Assembly (NCBI RefSeq): GCF_000733725.1
Contig: NZ_JMQM01000001.1
Location: forward strand, 2,356,001-2,420,000
Source: Nitratireductor basaltis
GTDB taxonomy: Bacteria; Pseudomonadota; Alphaproteobacteria; Rhizobiales; Rhizobiaceae
Direction of reading: 5' to 3'
DNA: 64,000 nucleotides
Shown here: piece by piece, positions 38,689-48,223 of the stretch
How the letters are laid out: each line of letters begins with the position of its first letter
Position numbering within the stretch: position 1 is the first letter of the stretch
Position numbers and translations under genes: made by a program
Notes under the pieces: model-generated
Seen by the model: only the letters and a program-made list of their open reading frames with translations
What the model was told of the DNA's origin: nothing
The model's database searches: none

Positions 38689-38717
38689 ACGGGCGTGGCC
38701 AAGGCTGCGCCCGTTTT
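38689..38717 (+). terminator. Intrinsic terminator after pnp
   Basis: ACGGGCG pairs with CGCCCGT across a 12-base loop and is followed by TTTT. It ends just before the ribosome binding site region of the methyltransferase gene. Confidence 0.7.
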
Positions 38718-38781
38718 CGTATCCGATCCATTCTCTACGCTGCGGTGCCTTGCACCGCACCGCCCTTTCGAGGAAAGCCTC

Positions 38782-39783
38782 ATGAGCGATACACCGCTGC
38801 CCACCCTTCACTTCCCCTTCGAACGCGACCTTCTGGACGCGCCGGAAGGACGGGTTCTGGTGCTGGGCGCACGGCAGGATTTTCGGCTGCCGGAGGGCTT
38901 TTCCGAAGCGCTAGTGGTTCAGGGGTTCCGGCCGGACTTCATCGCACTGGAGCGAGGCGGTTTTGATGTGCGCCCGCTGCCGGAGGGTGAAGACTATCCT
39001 TCAGCCCTCATCCTGCTTGGCCGCCACCGCGCCGAAAACGAGCAAATGCTGGCACAGGCTTTGCTGCGCGTGAAGGCCGACGGCCTGATCGTCGCGGCAG
39101 GCACGAAAAAGGATGGAGCGGCCAGCATGCGCAAGCGCGTGGAAGGGTTGCTGCCGATCGATGATCACGCATCAAAATTTCATGGCGTGGTTTTCTGGCT
39201 GCGCCGCCCGGTCGAGATTTCATCCGAGCTTCTCGACCAGTTCACACCGGCAGAGGAAGCAGCCGACTTCTTCACGGCTGCGGGCGGGTTTTCCGATGAT
39301 GGGGTGGATCAGGCCTCAGCCCTGCTTGCGGATCACCTGCCGGAAGACATCAAGGGGCCGACCGCCGATTTCGCTGCCGGTTGGGGCTATCTCTCCACGC
39401 GCCTTGCCGCGAGGCATCCCGAAATTGCCATCGACCTATATGAGGCGCATCACGCTTCCCTGGAGGCTGCACGTCAAAACATGGAGCGGCATGCACCGCA
39501 GACCCAGGCGCGGTTCTTTTGGCACGACCTCGTGCAGGAGCCGGTCGAGGAGCGTTACAATTTCATCATGATGAACCCGCCCTTCCACTCCGGCAGCAAG
39601 GCCGTGCCGGACCTTGGCATCAACATGATCGAGGCTGCAGCCAAGGCGCTCAAGAGCGGAGGCCGCCTCTACCTCGTGGCCAATCGTCCCCTGCCCTATG
39701 AGGACGCGCTCCAGCGGCTGTTCCGCCAGTCGGGCGAGACCACCCGAGACAACAGTTTCAAGGTGCTCTGGGGCCGCAAATGA
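38782..39783 (+). CDS. RsmC-like class I SAM methyltransferase
   Basis: A 333-residue methyltransferase. The C-terminal half has the SAM-binding fold (ADFAAGWGYLSTRLA near residue 198) and the catalytic NPPFH motif (FIMMNPPFHSG near 268), as in the 16S rRNA G1207 methyltransferase RsmC and 23S RlmG; the N-terminal half resembles the inactive duplicated domain of RsmC. Guanine-N2 rRNA methylation is likely, the exact site not proven. GAGGAAAG precedes the ATG at 38782. Confidence 0.82.
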   Translation: MSDTPLPTLHFPFERDLLDAPEGRVLVLGARQDFRLPEGFSEALVVQGFRPDFIALERGGFDVRPLPEGEDYPSALILLGRHRAENEQMLAQALLRVKADGLIVAAGTKKDGAASMRKRVEGLLPIDDHASKFHGVVFWLRRPVEISSELLDQFTPAEEAADFFTAAGGFSDDGVDQASALLADHLPEDIKGPTADFAAGWGYLSTRLAARHPEIAIDLYEAHHASLEAARQNMERHAPQTQARFFWHDLVQEPVEERYNFIMMNPPFHSGSKAVPDLGINMIEAAAKALKSGGRLYLVANRPLPYEDALQRLFRQSGETTRDNSFKVLWGRK

Positions 39784-39810
39784 AAAAGCCCCGCAACCGG
39801 TGCGGGGCTT
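39783..39810. terminator. Bidirectional terminator between the methyltransferase gene and fabI
   Basis: A stem AAGCCCCGC / GCGGGGCTT with a short loop. On the minus strand it is followed by five T, so it fits best as the terminator of the fabA-fabB-fabI transcript. Confidence 0.85.
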
Positions 39811-39835
39811 GATCATTCTCGGATGAGGCGGCGTG

Positions 39836-40669
39836 TCAGTCGCCAGCCTTTTCCTTCTCTTCGGCAATCTCGCCGGACTGTTTCAGCTCGTCCAGAACCG
39901 GCATGGAAACGATGTTGTAGCCGGAGTCCACATAGTGGATTTCGCCGGTTACGCCGGAGGACAGGTCTGACAGAAGGTAAAGCGCCGAGCCGCCGATCTC
40001 GTCGATATCCACCGTGCGGCGCAGCGGCGAATTGCGCTGCTGGTAGGTAAACATGTGACGCGCATCGGCAATACCTGCACCGGCAAGCGTGCGCACCGGA
40101 CCAGCTGAGATGGCATTCACGCGTATATTGCGCGGACCGTAATCGTTGGCGAGATAGCGCACACTGGCTTCAAGCCCTGCCTTGGCAACACCCATGACAT
40201 TGTAGTTCGGCATGACACGGACCGAACCGGCATAGGTAAGCGTCAGCAGGCTGCCGCCGTCATTCATCATGGCCGCGGCATGGCGTGAGACTTCCGTGAA
40301 GGAATAGCAGGAAATCACCATGGTGCGGATGAAGTTTTCCCGCGTGGTGTCCGCGTAAAGACCCTTCAGTTCGTTGCGGTCGGAGAAGCCGATCGCGTGA
40401 ACGAGGAAGTCGAGCGAGCCCCATTCTTCCTTCAATGTCGAGAACACATTCTCGATGGAGGCGCTGTCTTCCACGTCGCAGGGCAACAGCAGCTTCGATC
40501 CTGCCTTTTCTGCCAGGGGCTTCACGCGGCGCCCAAATGCCTCACCCTGATAGGTGAAGGCGAGTTCGGCGCCGTGCTCGGCCAATTTCCTTGCGATACC
40601 CCAGGCGATGGAATGGTCATTGGCGACCCCCATGATGAGGCCGCGCTTTCCCTTCATGAAACCTTCCAT
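39836..40669 (-). CDS. fabI: Enoyl-ACP reductase FabI
   Basis: A 277-residue NADH-dependent short-chain reductase completing each fatty-acid elongation cycle. The nucleotide-binding opening is GLIMGVANDHSIAWGIA, the catalytic region includes YNVMGVAKAGLEASVRYLA (Tyr-x6-Lys), and NIRVNAISAGPVRTLA follows. It is last in the fabA-fabB-fabI set and follows fabB by only 6 bases. Rhizobia often keep a second fabI elsewhere; this one lies in the irr-fabA-fabB-fabI arrangement known from Sinorhizobium. Confidence 0.94.
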   Translation of the reverse strand: MEGFMKGKRGLIMGVANDHSIAWGIARKLAEHGAELAFTYQGEAFGRRVKPLAEKAGSKLLLPCDVEDSASIENVFSTLKEEWGSLDFLVHAIGFSDRNELKGLYADTTRENFIRTMVISCYSFTEVSRHAAAMMNDGGSLLTLTYAGSVRVMPNYNVMGVAKAGLEASVRYLANDYGPRNIRVNAISAGPVRTLAGAGIADARHMFTYQQRNSPLRRTVDIDEIGGSALYLLSDLSSGVTGEIHYVDSGYNIVSMPVLDELKQSGEIAEEKEKAGD

Positions 40670-40675
40670 CGAGCG

Positions 40676-41896
40676 TCAGTCCTTGTAACGCTGGAAGACC
40701 AGCGTGGCATTGGTGCCGCCAAAACCGAAGGAGTTGGACAGGACCGTGTCGATCTTGGCGTTGTCGATACGCTCGCGCACGACCGGCATGCCCTCGAATT
40801 CCGGATCATAGTTCTGGATATGGGCACTCTCGCCGATAAAGCCGGCCTGCATCATCAGAAGCGAATAAATCGACTCCTGCACGCCTGCCGCACCCAGCGA
40901 GTGGCCGGTGAGCGATTTGGTGGAAGCGATATGCGGCATCTTCTCGCCGAAGACTTCACGGATCGCGCCCATTTCCTTCGAATCGCCAACCGGCGTCGAG
41001 GTGCCGTGGGTGTTGATGTAGTCCACATCGCCCTTCACGGTGGACAGCGCCTGCTTCATGCAGCGTACAGCGCCTTCACCCGACGGTGCGACCATGTCGA
41101 AGCCGTCGGAGGTTGCGCCATAACCCACCACCTCGGCATAGATCTTCGCGCCGCGCGCCTTGGCGCGCTCAAGCTCTTCGAGCACCACAACGCCCGCACC
41201 ACCGGCGATGACGAACCCGTCGCGGTCGACGTCATAGGCACGTGAGGCGACTGCCGGTGTGTCGTTGAACTTGGAGGACATGGCGCCCATGGCGTCGAAC
41301 AGGTTCGACATGGTCCAGTCGAGATCCTCGTGGCCACCGGCAAACATCACGTCCTGCTTGCCCATCTGGATCAGCTCGGCAGCATTGCCGATGCAATGCG
41401 CAGAGGTCGAGCATGCCGACGAGATCGAGTAGTTCACGCCGTGGATCTTGAACCAGGTCGCAAGCGTCGCCGAAGCTGTCGAGGACATGGCTTTCGGCAC
41501 GGCGAACGGCCCGATGCGCTTGGGCGAACCCTTTTCGCGCACGATATCGGCAGCATCCACGATCTGGCGCGTGGAGGGTCCGCCAGAGCCCATCACGATG
41601 CCCGTGCGCTCATTGGTGATGTCGTTCTGCTCGAGGCCGGAATCCTTGATCGCCTGCTCCATGGCGACGTGGTTCCAGGCACCGCCCTTGGACAGGAAGC
41701 GCATGGCGCGGCGGTCGACGACTTCGCTCGGGTCCAGTGTGGGTGCGCCCCACACCTGGCAGCGGAAGCCGTGCTCGGCGAAATCTTCCGAAAAGGTGAT
41801 GCCGGACTTGGCATCACGCAGCGACTGCGTCACTTCCTCGGCATTGTTGCCGATGGAGGACACGACACCGAGACCGGTGACAACGACACGTCTCAT
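40676..41896 (-). CDS. fabB: 3-oxoacyl-ACP synthase I (FabB)
   Basis: A 406-residue condensing enzyme. The active-site Cys is in [12 protein letters not shown] near residue 162, and the two His in [11 protein letters not shown] near 295 and [13 protein letters not shown] near 330 complete the Cys-His-His triad of KAS I. With FabA it makes unsaturated fatty acids. It lies 42 bases downstream of fabA and 6 bases upstream of fabI on the same strand. Confidence 0.94.
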   Translation of the reverse strand: MRRVVVTGLGVVSSIGNNAEEVTQSLRDAKSGITFSEDFAEHGFRCQVWGAPTLDPSEVVDRRAMRFLSKGGAWNHVAMEQAIKDSGLEQNDITNERTGIVMGSGGPSTRQIVDAADIVREKGSPKRIGPFAVPKAMSSTASATLATWFKIHGVNYSISSACSTSAHCIGNAAELIQMGKQDVMFAGGHEDLDWTMSNLFDAMGAMSSKFNDTPAVASRAYDVDRDGFVIAGGAGVVVLEELERAKARGAKIYAEVVGYGATSDGFDMVAPSGEGAVRCMKQALSTVKGDVDYINTHGTSTPVGDSKEMGAIREVFGEKMPHIASTKSLTGHSLGAAGVQESIYSLLMMQAGFIGESAHIQNYDPEFEGMPVVRERIDNAKIDTVLSNSFGFGGTNATLVFQRYKD

Positions 41897-41938
41897 GTAA
41901 ATCTCCTTGTGCGGCGCGAAACGGTTGAGGCCTGCGGA

Positions 41939-42454
41939 TCAGGCCTTTTCCTGCTTCGACAGACCAACCTTCAGGTCACTGGCGCGGTGGATGATCTCGC
42001 CATCGACCTTGAGCCAGCCATCGGCGATACCAAGCACGAGGCGGCCGCGCATGACGCGCTTGAAGTCGACGCCATATTCGACAAGCTTGTTTTCCGGCGT
42101 AACCATGCCCTTGAACTTCACGTCACCGGTGGAGATGGCCATGCCCTTGCCGGGCTCACCCAGCCAGCCAAGGAAGAAGCCCGTCAGCTGCCACATGGCA
42201 TCAAGACCGAGGCAGCCCGGCATGATCGGATTGCCGGGGAAATGACAGGGGAAGAACCAGAGATCAGGCTTCAGGTCGAGCTCGGCACGCACGCAACCCT
42301 TGCCGAATTCGCCACCGGTTTCGCTGATCTGCGTGATGCGGTCGAACATCAGCATGGGCGGGGCGGGAAGCTGTGCATTGCCCGGTCCGAACAACTCACC
42401 GCGGCTGCAGGCAAGGAGTTCTTCGTAATTGTAGCTGGATTTCTGTTCTGCCAT
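41939..42454 (-). CDS. fabA: 3-hydroxydecanoyl-ACP dehydratase/isomerase FabA
   Basis: A 171-residue enzyme that dehydrates 3-hydroxydecanoyl-ACP and isomerises the product to the cis-3 form, the branch point to unsaturated fatty acids. It shows [15 protein letters not shown], the active-site His region [23 protein letters not shown] and the Asp in the same block. I chose the ATG at 42454 (MAEQKSS), which matches the family start; another ATG is three codons upstream. Divergent from irr. Confidence 0.94.
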   Translation of the reverse strand: MAEQKSSYNYEELLACSRGELFGPGNAQLPAPPMLMFDRITQISETGGEFGKGCVRAELDLKPDLWFFPCHFPGNPIMPGCLGLDAMWQLTGFFLGWLGEPGKGMAISTGDVKFKGMVTPENKLVEYGVDFKRVMRGRLVLGIADGWLKVDGEIIHRASDLKVGLSKQEKA

Positions 42455-42696
42455 TGATCCCATCTCGTTACGGCCCGGTTATCGCTCCGGGCGTTTTCAA
42501 TGTCGGGAATCCTCTATCACAGTCTCTTTTGGAGAGGAAACCGTCGCTGGAGCCTATATAGAGCCCTTTTTTGCATTCGCTGCATCCAAGTTGCGCTATT
42601 GATCGGAAGCATTGCGCGGAATATATGTGGTGCAGAAAAAAGGCGTGAAAGCGGTCGTCGTCCAAGACGAGACAGCTAGAAAGCAAAAGGTTTTCT

Positions 42697-43128
42697 TTGG
42701 TCGCTCAAAGTATTGCATATTCCGGCAGCACGGCAGAAGCACGGGTGCGCCAGGCTGGCCTGCGCCCTACGCGTCAACGCGTGGCGCTTGCGGAACTGCT
42801 GTTTGCCGATGGTGATCGCCACATCTCCGCCGAGGAACTTCACGAGGAAGCACAGCGTGCGGATGTGCGCGTGTCGCTGGCCACCGTCTACAACACGCTG
42901 CACCAGTTCACCGAGGCAGGCATGCTGCGCATCCTGCCGGTGGAAGGGTCAAAGACCTATTTCGACACCAACACCTCCGACCATCACCATTTCTTCGTGG
43001 AGGGGGAAAACCGGCTGGTCGATATCGACGAAGGTCCGGTCGCGGTGAGCAACCTGCCCTGCCCGCCCGACGGCATGGAAATCTCCCATGTCGACATCAT
43101 GGTCAGGCTGCGCCCGAAGAAGCGCTGA
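42697..43128 (+). CDS. irr: Iron response regulator Irr (Fur family)
   Basis: A 143-residue Fur-family regulator of the Irr subgroup, which represses or activates haem and iron genes when haem is scarce. It has the winged helix LRPTRQRVALAELLFADG (residues 22-39) and LATVYNTLHQFTEAGML, and the His cluster SDHHHFF near residue 93 involved in haem/metal sensing. The position next to fabA matches irr in Sinorhizobium. The start is a TTG with AAAAGG six bases upstream; no in-frame ATG fits better. Confidence 0.88.
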   Translation: MVAQSIAYSGSTAEARVRQAGLRPTRQRVALAELLFADGDRHISAEELHEEAQRADVRVSLATVYNTLHQFTEAGMLRILPVEGSKTYFDTNTSDHHHFFVEGENRLVDIDEGPVAVSNLPCPPDGMEISHVDIMVRLRPKKR

Positions 43129-43154
43129 GTGCAGTGAAGCAGACAACCATGGAA

Positions 43155-43177
43155 AAGCCCGGTCCAACGCCGGGCTT
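43155..43177. terminator. Terminator between irr and the SH3-protein gene
   Basis: A stem AAGCCCGG / CCGGGCTT with a seven-base loop, with A-rich left and T-containing right flanks. It serves the converging irr and SH3 genes. Confidence 0.75.
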
Positions 43178-43192
43178 CTTGGTTTCCAAGGC

Positions 43193-43747
43193 CTAGTCTT
43201 CTATCGCCTCACCGGGGTAAACACCCCAGATGGAAGCCTGGCGCATCCAGCCCTTGTGGCCGTCGAAGCGCATGCGGCACCATGTGCCGTTGCACAGTTC
43301 CACCTCGCCGATGGCACCCGGTTCGATCTGCGCCAAGGTGCGCGCACCTTCCTGCGGATCGGCGAACAATGGCAGATCGGCCTGCTTGCCCTTGAACCAG
43401 GGAGCCGCGATCGCGGTGCGTTTGCCCGAAAGCAGCGCCTGGTTGATCCAGCCTTCCGCACCCTCAGCATCGCGCACGCGCCGCCAGTTGTCATATTCCT
43501 GAACGATCTCCATCGGCAGGCCGGACTTCACATACATCCAGTCCACCGAATAGTTGCGCCCCGGACCCACGCGCATATTCACGCGGCTCGATTTCAGCGA
43601 AACGAATCGCGGCAGCGGTAGACCGCTGGGGCCAAGTTTCACCGCTGAAGTCGTTTCGTTGGATACCTGAGCGTGAGCGGGAGCGGTGATCAGCAACGCT
43701 AGTCCCACCGCAACCAGCGAAAGACGAGAAAGCCCCATAAGCGGCAT
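43193..43747 (-). CDS. Exported SH3-domain protein
   Basis: A 184-residue periplasmic protein with a signal peptide (residues 1-26, ending AHAQ) and two bacterial SH3 repeats: RFVSLKSSRVNMRVGPG with Y-x-VDW, and the second ending in CRMRFDGHKGWMRQ. Such domains bind peptidoglycan peptides or metal. The length and order match a family common in rhizobia near irr and the following dehydrogenase. AAGGAG is 7 bases before the ATG at 43747. It converges on irr. Confidence 0.82.
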   Translation of the reverse strand: MPLMGLSRLSLVAVGLALLITAPAHAQVSNETTSAVKLGPSGLPLPRFVSLKSSRVNMRVGPGRNYSVDWMYVKSGLPMEIVQEYDNWRRVRDAEGAEGWINQALLSGKRTAIAAPWFKGKQADLPLFADPQEGARTLAQIEPGAIGEVELCNGTWCRMRFDGHKGWMRQASIWGVYPGEAIED

Positions 43748-43959
43748 CTGACACTCCTTAACCCCGATACTGAGCTGCGAATGCGTCGGCCGTGACGCCC
43801 TGCAGCTTTACGCACCGACGACCACCTGCTTTTTCTTTGTCTTCGCGCACCCTGCTTGGTAGACATCAAGGCGCTTGGCGGACCAGGCGGTGACGGCAAG
43901 GTATGAAGTGTCGCCGATCTTGGTTAAAGAGGTCTCAACAGACGCGTTTCGAGGTATTC

Positions 43960-44961
43960 ATGGCAGGCAGCAAGAAGCCCCTTGTCGTCATCACCCGCAA
44001 ATTGCCCGATCAGGTGGAAACGCGGATGCGTGAGCTGTTCGATGCACGGCTCAATCTCGAAGACCGTCCCATGACCCAGCCGGAGCTGGTGGCCGCGATC
44101 CGCGAGGCGGATGTGCTGGTGCCGACCATCACCGATCGCATCGACGCAGCGCTCATCGAGCAGGCGGGCGAAAATCTGCGCCTCATCGCCAATTACGGCA
44201 ATGGCGTCGACAATATCGATGTTGCCGCGGCGGCTGCTAAAGGCATCACCGTCACCAATACGCCGAATGTCCTGAACGAGGACACCGCAGACATGACCAT
44301 GGCGCTGATGCTGGCCGTGCCGCGTCGCCTGACGGAAGGCGCCGCAATTCTCACCGATGATGGCAAATGGGCCGGCTGGTCTCCGACCTGGATGCTGGGA
44401 CGCCGCATCTGGGGCAAGCGGCTTGGCATAGTGGGCATGGGCCGCATCGGCACCGCCGTTGCCCGCCGCGCGAAAGCTTTCGGCCTGTCCATCCACTATC
44501 ACAACCGCCACCGCGTGGCGCCGATGATCGAGGACGAGCTTGAGGCGACCTATTGGGACAGCCTCGACCAGATGCTTGCGCGGATGGACATCATTTCAGT
44601 CAATTGTCCCTCGACACCGGCAACCTTCCACCTGCTGTCAGCACGCAGGCTTGCGCTTCTCCAGCCCAACGCCTTCATCGTGAACACCGCACGCGGGGAT
44701 ATCGTCGATGAAGACGCGCTGATCGCGATGCTGGAAGAGGGCAAGCTCGCCGGTGCCGGTCTCGACGTGTTCGAGCACGAGCCTGCCGTCAACAAGAAGC
44801 TCGTGAAGCTTGCAGCGCAGGGCAAGGTTGTCATTCTTCCTCACATGGGCTCGGCCACGATCGAAGGCCGCATCGATATGGGCGAGAAGGTCATCATCAA
44901 TATCCGCACCCTGTTCGACGGACACCGCCCACCCGATCGCGTGATCCCGCGCAAGGTCTGA
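43960..44961 (+). CDS. D-2-hydroxyacid dehydrogenase (glyoxylate reductase-like)
   Basis: A 333-residue NAD(P)-dependent dehydrogenase. It shows NYGNGVDNIDVAAAAAKGI near 84, the nucleotide-binding GIVGMGRIGTAVARRAKAFG near 159, and the catalytic Arg-Glu-His set with NTARGDIVDEDALIAML and VILPHMGSATIEGR. Glyoxylate/hydroxypyruvate reductase is the most likely activity. I chose the ATG at 43960, as the upstream in-frame part is not homologous. Convergent with the thiF/moeB-recF-dnaN set, with 6 bases between stops. Confidence 0.85.
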   Translation: MAGSKKPLVVITRKLPDQVETRMRELFDARLNLEDRPMTQPELVAAIREADVLVPTITDRIDAALIEQAGENLRLIANYGNGVDNIDVAAAAAKGITVTNTPNVLNEDTADMTMALMLAVPRRLTEGAAILTDDGKWAGWSPTWMLGRRIWGKRLGIVGMGRIGTAVARRAKAFGLSIHYHNRHRVAPMIEDELEATYWDSLDQMLARMDIISVNCPSTPATFHLLSARRLALLQPNAFIVNTARGDIVDEDALIAMLEEGKLAGAGLDVFEHEPAVNKKLVKLAAQGKVVILPHMGSATIEGRIDMGEKVIINIRTLFDGHRPPDRVIPRKV

Positions 44962-44967
44962 GCGCAA

Positions 44968-45735
44968 TCACTGCGCAGAAGAATAGCTGATCGTCTCGAA
45001 ACGTGCGGCAAGCGCGTCATATAGGAGCAGCCGCCCGATCAGCGGCTCACCGATGCCGGTCACGAGCTTGATGACTTCCATGGCCTGCAGCGAGCCCATG
45101 ACACCGGTCAACGCGCCCACGATGCCCGCTTCCGCGCAACTTGGCACGGTGCCTGCCGGTGGCGGTTCGGGAAACAGGTCGCGATAGGAGGGCCGCTGTC
45201 TGCCCGTCTCGTCCTTTTCGTAGGGCTTCAACACCGTCAGGGAACCATCGAACCGACCGACAGCACTTGTCACGAGCGGCCTTTTTTCCGCAGCGCATGT
45301 ATCGGCGAGGAGGTAGCGCGTGTGGAAATTGTCGGAACCATCGACCACTACATCGTATCCACGCACCAGATCAGCCACATTGACATCGCCAAGCCGCAGA
45401 TCGTGGGCGATAAGGCTGACATGCGGGTTGAGCCGTGCAACAGCCCTGGCCGCACTTTCCACCTTCTTCTCACCCACGGCAGCAGTGTCGTGCAGGACCT
45501 GTCGTTGAAGATTTGAGAGTGAAACCACGTCGTCATCGACAACGCCGATCGTGCCCAGGCCGGCAGCGGCAAGATACATGATCACCGGCGCACCAAGGCC
45601 GCCGGCACCCAGCACCAGAACCCGCGCGCGCTTCATCTTCTGCTGCCCTGCCCCGCCGATTTCCGGCAGAACGATATGGCGCGCGTAGCGCTCCAGTTCT
45701 TGCGGGCTCAGGGTAGCATTGCTGCTTTCGCTCAT
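44968..45735 (-). CDS. moeB: ThiF/MoeB/HesA-family adenylyltransferase
   Basis: A 255-residue E1-like enzyme adenylating the C-terminus of a sulfur-carrier protein (MoaD or ThiS). Present are the nucleotide loop VLVLGAGGLGAPVIMYLAAAG near 35, the Arg/Asp-rich LSNLQRQVLHD segment, and DGSDNFHTRYLL near 135. The pairs of zinc-binding CxxC motifs of E. coli MoeB are not visible. MoeB versus ThiF cannot be decided from sequence. Its ATG overlaps the recF stop by 4 bases. Confidence 0.82.
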   Translation of the reverse strand: MSESSNATLSPQELERYARHIVLPEIGGAGQQKMKRARVLVLGAGGLGAPVIMYLAAAGLGTIGVVDDDVVSLSNLQRQVLHDTAAVGEKKVESAARAVARLNPHVSLIAHDLRLGDVNVADLVRGYDVVVDGSDNFHTRYLLADTCAAEKRPLVTSAVGRFDGSLTVLKPYEKDETGRQRPSYRDLFPEPPPAGTVPSCAEAGIVGALTGVMGSLQAMEVIKLVTGIGEPLIGRLLLYDALAARFETISYSSAQ

Positions 45736-46907
45736 GAGCGGTCCTCCGTCACGCTGCCGCCTGCAACTTTCAGGAACATTGCCTTGCCTGCCAGACTGTC
45801 GAACAGGCTCTCTTCCGTCCCCGTCATGAATGCCTGACAGTTGATCTCGTCAAGGATCGCAAAAAGTGCGGCTCTACGATCGGCGTCGAAATGCGCGGAG
45901 ATCTCGTCCAGCAACAATATGGGCGCCGTGCCCGACATTTCGGCGATGAGGCGTGCATGGGCCAGGACAAGTCCCAGAAGCAGCGCCTTCTGCTCGCCGG
46001 TCGAACAGCGCTCGGCAGGCATGTCTTTCGGCTCGTGGCGCACCAGAAGCTCCGTGCGATGCGGCCCTTCCAATGTTCTTCCAGCCGCGCGGTCGCGCCA
46101 GCGGCCCTCTGCAAGGCGCGCGCGGAAATCCTCCTCCACATCAACAGCCGGTCGTTCACCGATCTGCGCATCCACCGGCCCTTCAAGCGCCAGAAGCGCC
46201 TTGGGAAAGGCGCCATCGGCGGGCAGGCGCGCTATCATGGCCGTGAGCAGGCGGATCATTTCGGCGCGGGCAGCTGCGATCGCGACCCCCGTTTCCGCCA
46301 TCTGCGTCTCGATTGCCGCGAACCAGGCGTCATCGCGAACCTCGTCTGCCAGCAGGCGGTTGCGCTGACGCATGGCCTTCTCATAATCGAGCGTGCGCCG
46401 GCCATGGGTGGGGTCGATTGCCAGAACGAGGCGATCGAGAAAACGCCTGCGATCAGCAGCAGGGCCGGTGAACAGCGTGTCCATGGCGGGTGTCACCCAC
46501 AGGACGCGCAGATATTCCAGCAGCACATCCGCATTGCGCGAAGGCTCGCCATTGATGCGCACACGCCGCCCGCTTTCGCCTTCGCCTGCACCCAAAGTAC
46601 CCGTACCGATGGCACACCCGTCGAAGGGCCCGTGAAGCGTTGCATGGACTGCGAATCCGCTGGCAGCGCCAACGCGTGCCACCTCTTCAAGGGTAGCACG
46701 GCGCAATCCTCTGCCCGGAGAGAGAAAGGACACCGCTTCCAGAAGGTTGGTCTTGCCGGCGCCGTTCTGCCCCGTCAGCACGACAGGACCAGGCCGGAGC
46801 GCCAGCGACAGCGACTGGTAGTTTCTGAAGTCGGTCAGCGCCAGGCGGGAGAGATGAACCTGCTCTGGCCGCCTCGCCTGCTGATCCTGCGCGGGCCTGT
46901 CCGTCAC
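45732..46907 (-). CDS. recF: DNA replication and repair protein RecF
   Basis: A 391-residue SMC-like ATPase that loads RecA at gaps. Walker A is TGQNGAGKTNLLEAV near residue 48, the RecF opening LTDFRNYQSL lies near 24, the signature STGEQKALLLGLVLAHA near 314 and Walker B ILLLDEISAHFD near 340. It overlaps dnaN (upstream) and moeB (downstream) by 4 bases each, so these form a coupled dnaN-recF-moeB unit. Confidence 0.94.
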   Translation of the reverse strand: MTDRPAQDQQARRPEQVHLSRLALTDFRNYQSLSLALRPGPVVLTGQNGAGKTNLLEAVSFLSPGRGLRRATLEEVARVGAASGFAVHATLHGPFDGCAIGTGTLGAGEGESGRRVRINGEPSRNADVLLEYLRVLWVTPAMDTLFTGPAADRRRFLDRLVLAIDPTHGRRTLDYEKAMRQRNRLLADEVRDDAWFAAIETQMAETGVAIAAARAEMIRLLTAMIARLPADGAFPKALLALEGPVDAQIGERPAVDVEEDFRARLAEGRWRDRAAGRTLEGPHRTELLVRHEPKDMPAERCSTGEQKALLLGLVLAHARLIAEMSGTAPILLLDEISAHFDADRRAALFAILDEINCQAFMTGTEESLFDSLAGKAMFLKVAGGSVTEDRS

Positions 46908-48022
46908 ACCCGCATCGGCATCAGGACGTAGAGCGTCGCGGTGTCGGACGTGTCCTGAATGATCGTCGGCGAACCGGCATCCGCCAGCAGGAACTTTGCA
47001 TCGGAGCCGGACAGCTGGCCTGCGACATCGAGCAGGTAGCGCGCATTGAAACCGATCTCGATCGGGTCGGATTCGTAGCCTGCGGGAATTTCTTCCGTTG
47101 CGCTGCCAGAATCGGGATTGTTGACGGTGAGTGTCACCTGTCCTTCGGCGATCGAGAGCTTCACCGCACGGCCACGTTCGGAGGAAACCGTCGAGACGCG
47201 GTCCACTGCTGCCGAGAAGCTCTGGCGGTCGATGACCAGTTCCTTGTCGTTGCCGGTCGGGATCACGCGCTGGTAGTCGGGGAAAGTGCCGTCGATCAGC
47301 TTCGAGGTCAAAATGATCGCGCCGATGGTGAAGCGGATCTTGGTGTCGGAAAGCTCGACCGTGACAGCAATGTCGGGATCATCGACAAGCTTCTGCAGCT
47401 CACCCACGGTCTTGCGCGGGATGATGATGCCGGGCATGCCCTCGCAGCCGGCTGGCGCCTCGATCTCCGCCCTTGCGAGACGGTGTCCATCGGTAGCCAC
47501 GGACCGAAGCTTGAGCTTTCCGTCCACTTCCACGGCGTGGAAGTAGATGCCGTTGAGATAGTACCGGGTCTCTTCGGTCGAGATCGCGAACTGCGTCTTG
47601 TCGATCAGATCGCGAAGATCCGACGATTCCATGCGGAACATGTGCGAGAAACCGCTGGCTGCAAGCTCGGGGAAATCGGCCTTGGGCAGGCATTGCAGGC
47701 GGAAAGAGGAGCGACCGGCAGCAACCGCCATCGCGTTTCCGCTCTCGTCGAGCTTGAGCATGACTTCCGAGCCATCGGGCAACTTGCGCACGATGTCATG
47801 CAGCAGATGCGCGGGAACCGTCGTGGCGCCGCCCTGCTCGACATTGGCGGCAGTGGCTTCCGTCACTGACAGGTCCAGATCGGTCGCCTTGAGTTCAAGG
47901 CTCTGCCCCTCGGCGGACAGCAGCACATTGGACAGGATCGGGATCGTGTTGCGCCGCTCGACCACGCGATAGACGTGGCTCAGGGATTTCAGAAGATTAG
48001 AGCGTTCCAGAATTACGCGCAT
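46904..48022 (-). CDS. dnaN: DNA polymerase III sliding clamp (beta)
   Basis: A 372-residue clamp protein with three similar domains, opening MRVILERSNLLKSLSHVYRVVERR and ending with the typical TLYVLMPMRV. The length is usual. It lies about 200 bases downstream of dnaA; that interval contains a hairpin (48140-48164) and a promoter is expected there. Its stop overlaps the recF start. Confidence 0.95.
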   Translation of the reverse strand: MRVILERSNLLKSLSHVYRVVERRNTIPILSNVLLSAEGQSLELKATDLDLSVTEATAANVEQGGATTVPAHLLHDIVRKLPDGSEVMLKLDESGNAMAVAAGRSSFRLQCLPKADFPELAASGFSHMFRMESSDLRDLIDKTQFAISTEETRYYLNGIYFHAVEVDGKLKLRSVATDGHRLARAEIEAPAGCEGMPGIIIPRKTVGELQKLVDDPDIAVTVELSDTKIRFTIGAIILTSKLIDGTFPDYQRVIPTGNDKELVIDRQSFSAAVDRVSTVSSERGRAVKLSIAEGQVTLTVNNPDSGSATEEIPAGYESDPIEIGFNARYLLDVAGQLSGSDAKFLLADAGSPTIIQDTSDTATLYVLMPMRV

Positions 48023-48139
48023 GACCAGTCAATCTCGCCCTGTGAAAAATGCTCGGCCGGGCCGGAACGGCCCGCTTGCAGCGCACCGGACGGCACGCCG
48101 AATTTCGCTGCAAACTGACAGGAAATAAGAACGAAAGGC

Positions 48140-48164
48140 AAGCCCGCGCAAGTCGCGCAGGCTT
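48140..48164 (-). terminator. Hairpin in the dnaA-dnaN interval
   Basis: A stem AAGCC-GCGC / GCGC-GGCTT with one unpaired base on each side, followed on the minus strand by a short TTTC. It could terminate dnaA transcription partially. The rest of the 200-base interval shows no other element I can name. Confidence 0.4.
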
Positions 48165-48223
48165 CTGCCGCTTCGTTTCTGGGGAAAAGCCGGGGTGCCG
48201 TTTCAGCACCTCGGCTTGAAGCG

